From Paramecium tetraurelia (taxonomy: Eukaryota > Ciliophora > Oligohymenophorea > Peniculida > Parameciidae), in contig NW_001798978.1 of assembly GCF_000165425.1 (NCBI RefSeq), forward strand, positions 558,001-622,000: a stretch of DNA of 64,000 bases. Direction: 5' to 3'. This document shows, piece after piece, positions 1 through 10,397 of this stretch. The position numbers and the translations under genes are program-made. Below the pieces are notes generated by a model. It was not told the DNA's origin, made no database searches, and saw only the letters and a program-made list of their open reading frames with translations. The first letter of the stretch is position 1; every line of letters starts with the position of its first letter.

Positions 1-1401
1 AACTTTATGAATGAAATTCTTATTTATAAGTTAATCTTGCTAACATAATTTGATAAATTCACTAGTAAGATTATCGAATCCTTATTATTTATACACCAAA
101 TCTTTAATGCTATCTTAGTTGATAACAGCTGCTTTATATGCATCAGTTTACTCTAAAACATACCAAATGACTTCCTTTTGAGTATGTTTGGATAAAGATC
201 CTGATAAATAGTATTTAAAAATAGAGTATTAAACAGAGGTAATTTCAAAAGCCTTATGAAAATCTCTCATGGAATCCATCACATAATTAGTAGATTCTGC
301 TGATCCCAAAATAAATCCAAATATTCTGCTGAATTTGATTGCTTATTCCTCTTGCTTGGTTCCTTTAAATAATGGACTTAAAGAGAAATCTTCGAAGATT
401 TGACTATACATATTTTTAGCTATAATTCTGATGTTATCCTTAACATTTTATACAGACCGAGACTAGTGGATTAAATAAGGAAAGTACCTTAGAAACGATA
501 GCCCCTCTGTAGGATTCAACAGTTTAAGCACATTTGAAGACTGCCTCCATGTTTATCTTTAATGAAATCAAGTACTTAAGATATAGATATTTGAATCTAT
601 TGAACATTTGATCAGTTATATTTAGAGTAGAATGTAATTGCTTCAAGGTTTCAAAATGATAGGTAAGTTTATTGCCATTGCTTAGATCTATGAGTGATTT
701 AACCACTCCTTTCATTTCAATGACTTCTTTGAGAATTGGTCCTATGAGATCATCATCATTTAAAATAGAGCCTAATTCTTTGGTGTAATCATCCAATCCT
801 TCCATTTTTTCAAATTCACTATGACGAGTCATACCATTTTTTGATCTAAATAAAAGTAAATTAATTACTTTTTATCTTTAAATGATGAAATAATGTCTTT
901 GATTGATTTCCCAGCTGAAAATGGACATTGTTGTTATTGGACTGAAGATTAAGTTTACTATATTTATGATGCTTGATGATAATGTGATTTTTTTTAAGAA
1001 ACTAGATTGGTAATGATACTTGTGTTATCTTCTCTTTGAGTTTTTACACTGCCAGTAGATGATTTAGGATGATTTTTTATGGTGAATAATCTTTAAAAAT
1101 TTCGACTAGAACCAAGATCAAATTAAGTGGTCTCCTCAATTTATATTGTTTAATTTTTTTTCTTTTTATACTGCTAGGGTGTAAGTGATTTCTGCGCTGT
1201 ATTTACTCTTTCTGTGTCTATGTAATTAGCAGAACCTCCTTTCTTAACTTGCCAAAAATTATTCGACTGAGTAGAATCTAAGGAAGGCAATTTTTAGAAT
1301 AAATATTCTTTTCTGGAGGATTTAATATCTTTAGTTGATTTGCTGAAATTAGGTTGGCTAAAAGTATGTTATTACATTTCACCAGAATCTCTACGAATCA
1401 T
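1..1401 (-). CDS. Tandem truncated-haemoglobin-like protein (3' end outside the window)
   Basis: ATG at 1401; reads off the left edge, so the C-terminus is missing; 440 residues are visible. Three introns restore one frame: 1174-1206 (33 nt), 846-868 (23 nt) and 463-487 (25 nt). Residues 1 to about 180 are Ser/Gln/Lys-rich and probably disordered. From about 183 there are repeated units resembling the 2-on-2 (truncated) globin fold. Unit 1 has KQLHSTLNIT followed by helices ending in VESYRGAI (His 238). Unit 2 has a DFSLSPLFKG stretch, then DFHKAFEIT (His 355). A third unit seems to begin near residue 400. The two His residues align with the proximal haem ligand of the family. Truncated globins are known from Paramecium, usually as single domains. 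The globin assignment is inference from motif spacing, not a search. Haem binding is unproven. Confidence 0.6.
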
Positions 1402-1451
1402 AAGAATTAGATAATTAATATTTAATAATAATTTGTTAAGTAATAATAATA

Positions 1452-2672
1452 TCATCTGAGAAATAAATTTTTACTGGAACACATCTCCTATTTATTTTGA
1501 TTATTTTGTTCTGTGCCCAGCCTCCAAAATATCAATGTCTCATCTCCTGCAGCCGAACACAGCATAGATTGATCAGGAGATATTCCTAAGTGCAAAACTC
1601 TCGATTTATGAGCCTGTAATTCCTATACTAATTTGGCTTACTAAATTTAATCAGCATTCCATATACTAATTTAAAATTTAGAAAAGCCATGAGATGATAT
1701 CAATTCTCTATATCTTGGCAAAAATTGCAGAGCACAAACTTGCGATCCTGTGTCAATGCTCTTAAAACAAGTGCCAGTATCAGCATTCCAAAATTTGATA
1801 GTTTTATCATTTGATCCACCTCCACTGACAAGAGTATTTTGTAACCAAGGACACCAGGCCATTGCTTTGACAGCAGCACAATGACCTTGGCAAGATTAAC
1901 GTAAGGACATTTATCGTCTATCCCAAAGCAATAATTAATTATCATTTGCTCCACTACTCAAAGTACTACCAGACGAATTCCATTTCAATCCACAAACCTC
2001 TTAGGTATGTTTCTAGAATACTCCAACTACATTATTATTCTTCTCTCTGAGATCATGATTGAAAATCACATTATCTCTACCTGAACTTGACAACAAATCG
2101 AAACTACTACTCATTGTTGACACTCTTTCATTATGATAATATAACTAAGTTATTGTTTAAGAGGAACAAACATCAACTATCTTTATAGAAGCATCATCGA
2201 ATCCTATGCCCAGAATATGGTCATTAATCCAATTAACTGATGTCACATTTGAGGTTGCTTATAAAAGTTGTTCGATATGTTCTATTATATTAATAAATTT
2301 GCTTTACAATTCGAAGCATTCCATAAGTACACTTTGTTTTGCAATCCCACTGACAATACATTGTTGTTTCCCCATTCCAATATATTCAGATAAAAATCAT
2401 CTGCAATGTCTGGAGCATCTAGAATCTTCTCTGGAATTGCACTGATTTATCTAACTATTTGTTGTTAAGGCAATTTGTATTAATTATGTAACTAATCTAG
2501 GAAGGAAATTGGAAAATTCTGTTATTATTTGCCGTTTCCAAAATTTAAGACTTTTTCTTCGTTTATGTGATACATCAACTAAATTCTAAATATATTGTAC
2601 GTCGTTGTAGTTTGATTATGTGTGTGATTGATATAGTAATTTCGATTTACTTTTTGGTATAAATCGATCCAT
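1452..2672 (-). CDS. Cdc20/Cdh1 (Fizzy) family APC/C activator
   Basis: 390 residues; introns 2579-2600 (22 nt) and 2282-2307 (26 nt). It recruits substrates to the anaphase-promoting complex so that cyclins and securin are destroyed. A C-box, DRFIP, occupies residues 2-6. The family hallmark KILDAPDIADDFYLN follows, then seven-bladed WD40 sequence with SIDTGSQVCAL, SSHGFSKFQISIW and GDETLIFW. The DDFYLN form and DRFIP favour Cdh1 over Cdc20. The protein ends in LFLR where most relatives end in Ile-Arg, the tail that docks on TPR subunits of the APC/C. An in-frame TGA upstream of the chosen ATG and the missing acceptor sites further up make a longer N-terminus unlikely, so the usual long N-terminal extension appears absent. 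Start certainty is moderate; family certainty is high. Confidence 0.9.
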
Positions 2673-2861
2673 ATATCCGTTAATTTAATAATAAATATTA
2701 ATACAATTATTTCTTTAATAAACTCATTTATTTCTAAAATTGAACTTGTGTTATTCTTAATTTTGTGTACCAAGGTTTTCATGTCCTCGGAGACTGTTAT
2801 AAATATTAATTTTATTTTGGTTAGACAATTTATTAATAAAAATATTTAATAAATTATAAAT

Positions 2862-3501
2862 ATGAGTAATGCTAAGTATTTAATTTTTCAATTCCCTTAG
2901 ATCAGATGGAGAGAATCCAAAATATATGATGGGAGATGAACCTGTGAGATTTTAAAATTATGTAGGAGGATAGGATGAACAACAAGGTATTTTCATATTC
3001 AAATCTCAGTCCCATAATAGGATCAAAATTTAGAATATTACAACGAGTACCTGAGATTATATATAGCCAATGTAGTCCTAACAAACCAGGTAAAATTTGA
3101 AACTTATAATAGTTAAAAGAACTCTTGAATGAGAAGAATGAACTAGTCAATAAATTAAACAAATTAGAAGTAATTTTTAATACCACCCTAATTCTAGCGT
3201 CGAAATCAAGAGCTAAATTCGAATGTGGAAGAAACAGGAGAAGAGAGAAAGAAAAGGTTGAGGAGACCAGCACAAGAAATTGAAAGACACTTTACTTGTC
3301 CAGTCGAAAATTGCCAAAAAAAATACGGGTATTTAAGATAAAATTTATCAATTAAATAGAGCTGAAGGATCTCTCAATTAACACATCAAACTTAAACATC
3401 CAGAACTAGTAAAGGACAGAGCATTTTATAAATCTAATGAGTAATCACAACAATAAGGAGAGCCAGAATCGTTGTCAGACCCAAAAGAGGAGTAAAATTG
3501 A
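2862..3501 (+). CDS. Coiled-coil protein with one C2H2 zinc finger
   Basis: 169 residues from six exons. Introns: 2876-2900, 2987-3009 (ends CAG), 3090-3112, 3170-3197 and 3329-3359. A central Leu/Lys/Glu-rich stretch (about residues 50-80) looks like a short coiled coil. A basic patch follows, then one finger with C-x4-C-x12-H-x4-H spacing: CPVENC, then NQHIKLKHPE. The tail is Gln/Glu-rich. The finger resembles TFIIIA-type fingers, so nucleic-acid binding is likely but unproven; a single finger normally needs extra basic contacts, which the RKKRLRR patch could provide. I know of no orthologue. The last intron splits the finger itself, which makes the exon join convincing. Confidence 0.8.
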
Positions 3502-3716
3502 TGACGAATAATTAAATAATTATTAGTTATTTTTATCTTTTCAATTCGAAATCCTTCCACAAGTCAAATCAAATATATATCCAATATTTATTTTCAAACA
3601 TTTAAATAATAATAAACCAAAAATTATATAATTTGGATAAATTAATAAAATGACACATATGTGTTGTGAATAATTTAAAATATATAAATTAAATTGAAAT
3701 TTAATTACGATAATAA

Positions 3717-4482
3717 ATGAATATTGTACAAAGTTCCTTCATTCAATTTTTAAAACTAGGTACTATCCCAAACCACGTAGGTGTGATTATGGATGGTAAT
3801 CGGTATTTTATATGTTAGATGTAGACGATATGCTAGATAAAGGAGAATAGAGTCAACTGAAGGTCACATCTAAGGATATCAATCTTTCTTGAATTTACTT
3901 TAATGGAGTTAAAAACTAGGAATCCGAGAAATTAGTGTGTTTGCATTCAGCATTGAGAATTATAATAGATAAAAAGAAGAAGTACAATTTCTAATGCAAT
4001 TAATGAAATAAAAAATACATCATTTGCAACATGATCTTAATTTTATAGACAAAAATCAAGTTAACTTTAAATGCTGCGGAGACCTCGATTTCTTATAAGA
4101 TCAAGAGCTAAAAGAAAAACTATAAGAACTTGAAAACTATAGTTCTAAATATTCTTAATACAAGTAAGATTCAAACATAATTATCTATAGACTTAACCTA
4201 TGCTTCTCTTATAATTTTACAAATGAATTAGACAAAGCAATATAATCGATGCCTAAAGGCTTATCTAAAAATGAATTTTTTTAGAACTTAAATTCTCATT
4301 TAATGGTATTGAACTCTCCTGATATTCTCTTAAGAACATCTGGGGAAACAAGACTGAGCAATTTCTTACTCTATTAAATAAGAGAAAAAACCGTAATTCA
4401 CTTTATTGATAAGAAATGGCCAGAACTATCATTTCTAGATTTTTGTAATATGATTTTATTCTATAGAAAAAATAAAATTTGA
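3717..4482 (+). CDS. DHDDS: cis-Prenyltransferase (dehydrodolichyl diphosphate synthase)
   Basis: 247 residues, one clear intron at 3803-3824 (22 nt). It condenses isopentenyl diphosphate onto farnesyl diphosphate to make the long polyprenol used for dolichol, on the ER. Seen: the first conserved block HVGVIMDGNRRYAR with the catalytic Asp, then GHIQGYQSF, VFAFSIENYNR, the LNLCFSYN block and the C-terminal LLRTSGETRLSNFLLYQ with its substrate-binding Arg/Ser residues. The segment 4164-4190 begins GTA and ends TAG, is 27 nt and lacks TGA. It may be a further intron, removing nine residues just before LNLCFSYN. ALG8, in the dolichol-dependent glycosylation pathway, lies about 6 kb away, but no linkage is implied. 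Confidence 0.92.
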
Positions 4483-4528
4483 TTGATTGTTTTAAAATAT
4501 TAATTTTCTGTAACAATAGTAATGGTAA

Positions 4529-6290
4529 TCAATAATAGATTAATTGTGCAACAGTCATAAATGTTCGAGTTTGTTATCTCAAAGCTACAATGAATTCTGA
4601 TTACCCTAAATTGTTTAAGCATTTTGACATCTAAGTTAAAAATGAAGATAAATACATTATGAATCTATAAATCATTTCCAATCTTTAGTTTACATGACAT
4701 TACTTTATTTTGCATCCAATTAATCCAATAAATGGAGCCATCAAATCCTACAAGAATAATTATAGTAAGCAGAGTACTTCCAAGAACTGATTACATTGTT
4801 CTTAGTCCATAACTTTCAGATACATCGATAATTTTAATTGCGTTACCTGTTTTCCAGTTCCAAAGAGTAACATAATTATTTAATAGAGTCACAATTACAT
4901 AATCGATTCCTTCGACATCCTTTTATGACTTCAGATAGTTTTTCTCTTGAGGACTCAACTTAAATATTGTGAAATAAACTTCACAATGCTCTGTAAGTCC
5001 AAGTTTATGTGACAACGATTCATCATCCCAAATTCTAGATAAAGGTTGCGATTAAAAGAGACTTCTAATGGCCAATTTTACTTAATTTTTTTAATAGGAA
5101 CACAAAAGTAAGTCAAAAATTGAATCAAAACCATGACTAGTAGAAAATTTAAGCGCATTTTTTGATTCTGGTAAAATCTACACTTGCAATATACCTTACC
5201 CATATGTAAATTCATAGAGATAGTTATTAGAGAGTGGATTCACTTTTATTATCCCCTTGCTATCAAGTGTCAGTATGCAAGTTTCATGTCCCTTACTATA
5301 TAAATTATACTTATTAATGAAAAGAATTTGCTATATTGGATTTATTGAAGCATTTTGCAAAGTTTTTATTTTTCGAAAATTTGAATACATATGTATATAT
5401 GTTGGTTCTTACCATTTAACAATTAATTATAAATTTTGATCTATATGATGTGCCAAATAGAAATCATTTTACTAGCATTAATGGAGGATTCCAACAAATT
5501 TATAGCTATGATTATATTAGACTATTTAGTTTTGATTTAAGACACATATTATCTTGCTTTTAGATTAAAATATCTCATCCACCGTCATATTTTTAAGTAT
5601 GTTTTGTATATTAAAGGAGTGGCTGTTTTAACCTTGAACTATGTTCCAACTGAAAGTGGCATGGTTTTTGAAAGGTAGTTATGAGTATTTGATTGGTAAA
5701 TATGAATCAAAATCATTTAATCTTGCTAGATGACCCAGAACTCTACTTTTAAATTGGTGAAAACCATGTAAATCTATTTGGATTAAATCTAAATAATTAT
5801 GATTGGCTCCATCATTAGTGATGTAAGTATAAATATTTTAAATTTCTGAATTGCCTGATATTTTAATTGAGTAATCTTTTATTATCTAATCGAATGACTC
5901 TTTAGAATAAATGCCAGTTGAATATTTTTGAAAAGCTAATCCTAATTCCTATAAATTATAGATTGAATCTACTCTCTATCTTAAGTACTCTACATTTTTT
6001 AGAGCATTTTCAGCCAGGATTCTTAGTTTTTCATTAAAATATTTCTATACTTCCCCTAATTTTAAAGTAATTTCTCCTAAAAATGTGTCAAATATATATT
6101 GCAATTATTATTCTATCTCAAAAGAATTTATTTCAGTTTAGCTATTCTATTTGAGAAATTCAAGAACAGGTTTGATTTTTGATTCGGCCCATTTAGGTTA
6201 AATTGTTGTAATCTTCTTATTTAAATCCTGGACAGGAATCTGTATAAGCATTGAAATAATACTAAAAAATGATTTGAAGGATGTTAACAT
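4529..6290 (-). CDS. Hypothetical protein, helical N-terminus and WD-like C-terminus
   Basis: 578 residues with one intron at about 4597-4621 (25 nt); the model depends on that intron, because without it the frame would run into the 3' end of the neighbouring prenyltransferase gene. I do not recognise the product. Residues 1 to about 130 look alpha-helical with coiled-coil potential. The rest has short beta-like blocks such as NNYVTLWNWKTG and VGFDGSIYWINW, suggestive of a beta-propeller but with poor repeat regularity. The ATG at 6290 is preceded in frame by TGA. The stop lies 46 bp from the convergent prenyltransferase stop. No signal peptide or membrane segment is evident. Confidence 0.65.
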
Positions 6291-7166
6291 AAATCACAAA
6301 CTAGTCTTTTTTTGCATCCTTCTGACAAACATATAAGTGAAAATTGTTTTTCAATATGGTATTCACAATTCATAAAATAATTGTATAAATTAATAATACT
6401 TATTATAAAAAATTGATTTGACATAATAAATGTCTTTTATTTAATTCATTCAATCATTTTCATTCAAAATATTTGCAACACTATTTTGAGATGATTCATT
6501 TTCCTATTTGCTATGCTTTTTTAATAGTTAGCAGTATATTTAAGCAATTTTATACAAAAATTTATAATTTATAAAATATTCTTCTATTTTAGTCTTCTCT
6601 TTTAACTATGATATCAATTTAGTTGCAAATAGGAATTTATTTCAATTCTCATTTGGATCATGTAAATAAATTTTTCCTATTGAATCATTTTATTCATCCA
6701 TATGTTATATCAGATCTTTCTCAATTGATTCCTTTTTAAGTTATTTACTTTACACTGTTTATCATTTATGATCCAGTTATACACTTGGATAAATAACAAT
6801 CCAATTTATCAATGAAAGTTTTATAAAATATTATTATTCCAATAAAATTATCTTAGTAAGATGAATTTATAAACAATAGATTATACTCTCTGATATAATT
6901 TGAAAAAAGAATCATTATGGATGATCAATTTAGCATAGATAATTTGAATTAGCTATCTATTTGGATTCCGAATAATTTTGACATATTAAATTTTCTTTAT
7001 ATTTTAAATTATTTTACATTACTTTTAGCATTAATTGCCTCTTTTTTAAATATAAAAGAATAAAAAATGCAAACTCTCTTGAAGAATGTCAAAAATGGAT
7101 TTGCTTTTAATTATATAAAATTCTTAATTTTGTATTAGATTTTTTATTAATATCTATTATAATTGC
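6291..7166. other. 875-bp gap with weak overlapping ORFs on both strands
   Basis: No gene can be fixed here. On the minus strand a frame from about 7165 to 6433 reads as plausible protein (for example KSIFDILQESL and ENESSQNSVANIL) but lacks an ATG and contains two in-frame TGA codons. On the plus strand an ATG at about 6917 opens a 120-codon frame that overlaps the 3' end of the next minus-strand gene. TGA is so rare in this AT-rich DNA that frames of this length are expected by chance. A decayed gene on the minus strand is possible. Confidence 0.3.
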
Positions 7167-7420
7167 TCAATCGCTTTCGATTGTAAACATTCTCAAGGTA
7201 CCTAGTGCTACACTTCCTAAAAATTAATAGAATTCTTCCTAAGAATATTGTAAAGCTACATTACTTCTGTTTTGAATGAATCCTCTTATTATAAGTGTCT
7301 TCTATAATTTCTGATTGGTCTGAGAACATTTCTTTCAAGTTTTCTATTGAATGGTGGAACAAATAAGTATCCAACAGTCACTGCACCTGCTGTTCCTAAT
7401 GCTATCTTAGCCAATACCAT
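7167..7420 (-). CDS. Small hypothetical protein, possibly mitochondrial
   Basis: 75 residues, intron 7239-7264 (26 nt). A hydrophobic N-terminal segment with small residues (ALGTAGAVTVGYLFV) is followed by a basic stretch (FNRKLERNVLRPIRNYRR), then a short acidic region and a second weakly hydrophobic stretch. This layout is common in small inner-membrane or respiratory-complex subunits, but I recognise no family. It lies 41 bp downstream of the EF-hand gene on the same strand. Splicing is required: without it the frame ends in unrelated sequence. Call supported by length, composition and the clean intron rather than by homology. Confidence 0.6.
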
Positions 7421-7461
7421 TTTATTAATAAAATATATAAATAATAATAATTAAATGTTAT

Positions 7462-7775
7462 TCATTTTTCTTCTATTTTAGCCATAATTCTTAAGACCTT
7501 CTCAATTAATGCTTGAAATTCATTTTCTGAAACCTTGCCATCTGAATTCTCATCTAATTCTTTTAATATTTCATCCATTTCTTCTGATGATGGTCTTTCA
7601 ATTTTTAAAGTGTCCGCACAATTATTTAAAATTGAAATTAATTCCCTCAAATTATGTGTACAATTATTTACTTCCTCTCCAAAAAACCACTGTCATCCTC
7701 ATCCAAGGCATTGAAAGCAACTTTTGTGATTTTTTTAACTTTTTAAGTGTTATTTAGAATTTCTCTAAAACTCAT
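7462..7775 (-). CDS. Two-EF-hand calcium-binding protein
   Basis: 95 residues, intron 7646-7671 (26 nt, ending GAG rather than TAG). Two canonical 12-residue EF-hand loops are visible, DEDDSGFLERKE and DENSDGKVSENE, each with acidic residues at positions 1, 3 and 12 and Gly at 6. The intron lies at the end of the first loop, and removing it completes that loop, which supports the unusual acceptor. This is half the size of calmodulin or centrin, like other small two-hand sensors. It probably binds two calcium ions in the cytosol or cilium; the partner is unknown. The start codon is only 22 bp from the start of the divergent WDR3 gene. Confidence 0.85.
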
Positions 7776-7797
7776 TATAATAATTAATTAATTATTT

Positions 7798-10306
7798 ATG
7801 GTAAAAGCCTATTTTGGATATAAATTTGAGACCCTATTTGGCAGTATTGGCAACAATGGAGGAGTAATAATAAATGATATCGCATATACAATAGTAGATT
7901 AGTATTTGCTTTTGCTAAATATCAAGACTCAAGAGATTATTTAATAAATAGTAATTGAAGGCAAGAACATAAAAACAACTAAAATCGCAATAAAAGACAA
8001 CACGTTGGCAATAGGATATCATGACGGTGAAATAGTTATATATAATCTGATTGATAATGAAATTTAATGCAGATTTTTTAATCATTAGAGTGAAATAACA
8101 TAACTAGTATTTTTGAGTGAAGCTGTTTTAATAAGTGGAAGTTGCGACACATCTATTATTGTTTGGGATCTAGCAGATTAATAATTATAATTTAGATTGA
8201 TAGGACATTCAAATTAAATTACTGCCTTAGACATAATTAGCCTTGAAGATTAAAGTCTGGCAATAACTTAATAATTTATCGTATCAGGTAGCAAAGATGG
8301 ACTAGTCAAAATATGGGATTTGAATTTAGAATGCTCAATAGCCACTCTATCCAGTATGCATAGTGAAGTCACATGTTTATGCGTTTATGAAAATTATTTG
8401 CTTATCTGCACTAACTCTGATGAAGTTCTTATTAAATCATGTTAATTGATTTCAGGCAAGTGTCAGATTGATAATGATGGCATTATTAAAAGATAATCCT
8501 TTATTAGAGCAGTCTAATGCCAATATGTTTAATAAAAATTATTGATTCTAAGTAAAATTGTTAAATATTTTAGATAACGAAAAGAAAATTGAGGTTTATA
8601 AATCAAAATAAGGAAAGAAGCTATAAAAAGCTGAAAACTTTAGTCAATCCTTAATTTATAGCACTGTAATATCTTAATTGAATAAGATTGTATATTTTTA
8701 AGCAATAGTATTTAAAAACCTATTGAAAATATATATATTCACATCAGACAATTAAATAGTAATCAAAGAATTAAATAATGATAATGTGGATGAAAATAAT
8801 AATATATCAATTTCATAGATTACAGGACAAATCAAATAAATTAAATTAACCTAAAATGATCATAAATTGGTAGTAATTGCATCAAATAAATGTTATTAAT
8901 TTGATAATGAAACTGCTTAATAGGTGAACTGTCTCAATAATACAAGTAATTTAACTTCTTTATGCATTTTGCCAAAAAATAAATACTTTATGGTAGGGGA
9001 TGAATAAGGAACCTTATATTTGGTAGATATGAATCAAAATGAAATTGTTTTTGAATAGAAAACTCATAATTCAAATATTAACAGTATCGAATGCCATGAG
9101 AATTGTAAGGCATTTAATGGTTTAGTAATAATGACTACTGAAATAGATAAAAAAGTGAACTTTGTAGAGTTATTTTTTAATAAAACATAAAAATGCTTGG
9201 AATTCTAAGTGGTTAACACAATCTATTTAAAGGAAAATATTAGAAGTGCCTAATTTTCATATGATGGAAATTATTATGCATTTGCCCAAATGAATAATAT
9301 CGTATCAATCTATTACTGTGACTCTCATAAATTGTACCTTGAATTATATGGGCATTCATTACCAGTTTTAACTTTTGCTTATACTTCAGATGATACAATA
9401 GTAATATCAGCAGGTGCAGATAAAAGTATTAAATTATGGGCGACTGATTTCGGAAATTGTAAGAAAACCCTTAAAGCTCATACAGCAGAGGTGATTTAAA
9501 TAAAAACAGTAAATGACACTCACTATTTCTTTAGTGGATGCAAAGACAATATCATTAAATATTGGGACGGAGATACATATTAATTAATATTGCAATTTAA
9601 TGAAGCTTTAGCTGGAATATAATCAATGGTTGTTGGATGTATTGGAGATTTGTTTTATTCAGCTACAAAAAATGGAGTTATTAGAAAATATGTTCAAACC
9701 AAAGAATAAATTTTTGTTTCGGAAGAGGAGGAAAAGAGATTGTAAGAATCTCTGATGTAAGAATTATAAAATAAGAATAAACAATAAACTGGATTTGATT
9801 AAGGCTTAGATTAAGTCAAAAAAGATTTAACATTAGTATAGATTGGATAATAAAAGCTATTGGAAACTGAATAATTAATGGACATTTTGGAAAAGATTAA
9901 ATAATATAGAGAAACTATAGATTAAGGTGAAATTCCAAATGAAGATCTATTCTACAATAAAAATGTCACTGAATATTTATTTGATAATCTCTAAAATTCA
10001 GATTTGAGTTCTCTTATGAAATTTCTGCATCATCAACATTTGGTAACTTTAATTGATGAAATGAATTAAGATATTGCATTAAAATAATATCCCATAATAA
10101 TTAATAAGTTAATCACTTATATCTTTAATAAGGTTGATGGATTTGGATTCAATTCGCATGAAATAATGATGAAAGTGATAAATATTAGAACATAATTACA
10201 AATATATTTTAAGAAGGAAAAGAAGATTGCTGGATACAATCTTGACATTCTCAATTTAATGATATAAGACATAAGTAAAAACTAGGATGATTTTGTTTTT
10301 GAATGA
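7798..10306 (+). CDS. WDR3: WDR3/Utp12, U3 snoRNP WD-repeat protein
   Basis: 828 residues, intron 8552-8573 (22 nt). WDR3/Utp12 is a UTP-B subunit of the small-subunit processome that assembles on pre-rRNA in the nucleolus. Seen: an N-terminal block (ETLFGSIGNNGGVI) aligning with the family start, many WD repeats (GSCDTSIIVWDL, SGSKDGLVKIWDL), the strongly conserved ADKSIKLWATDFGNCKKTL in the second propeller, and the SEEEEKRLQE linker followed by a helical Utp12 C-terminal domain ending near 10303. Length is close to the usual 900 or so. The ATG lies exactly at the conserved N-terminus, which fixes the 22-bp spacing to the EF-hand gene. Confidence 0.93.
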
Positions 10307-10397
10307 TTGACTTATATGTTTATAAATTGATGATGTGGATAATTTCATGTAATATAAATTTTTATTATTCAAAAATAAAAGAAATGAAATAAAAATA

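Noticed and set aside
524-832. A self-contained 102-residue gene starting at 832
   Set aside because: A 23-nt intron at 846-868 joins it in frame to upstream exons, and its stop is a TAA/TAG glutamine codon. It is part of the tandem globin-like gene.
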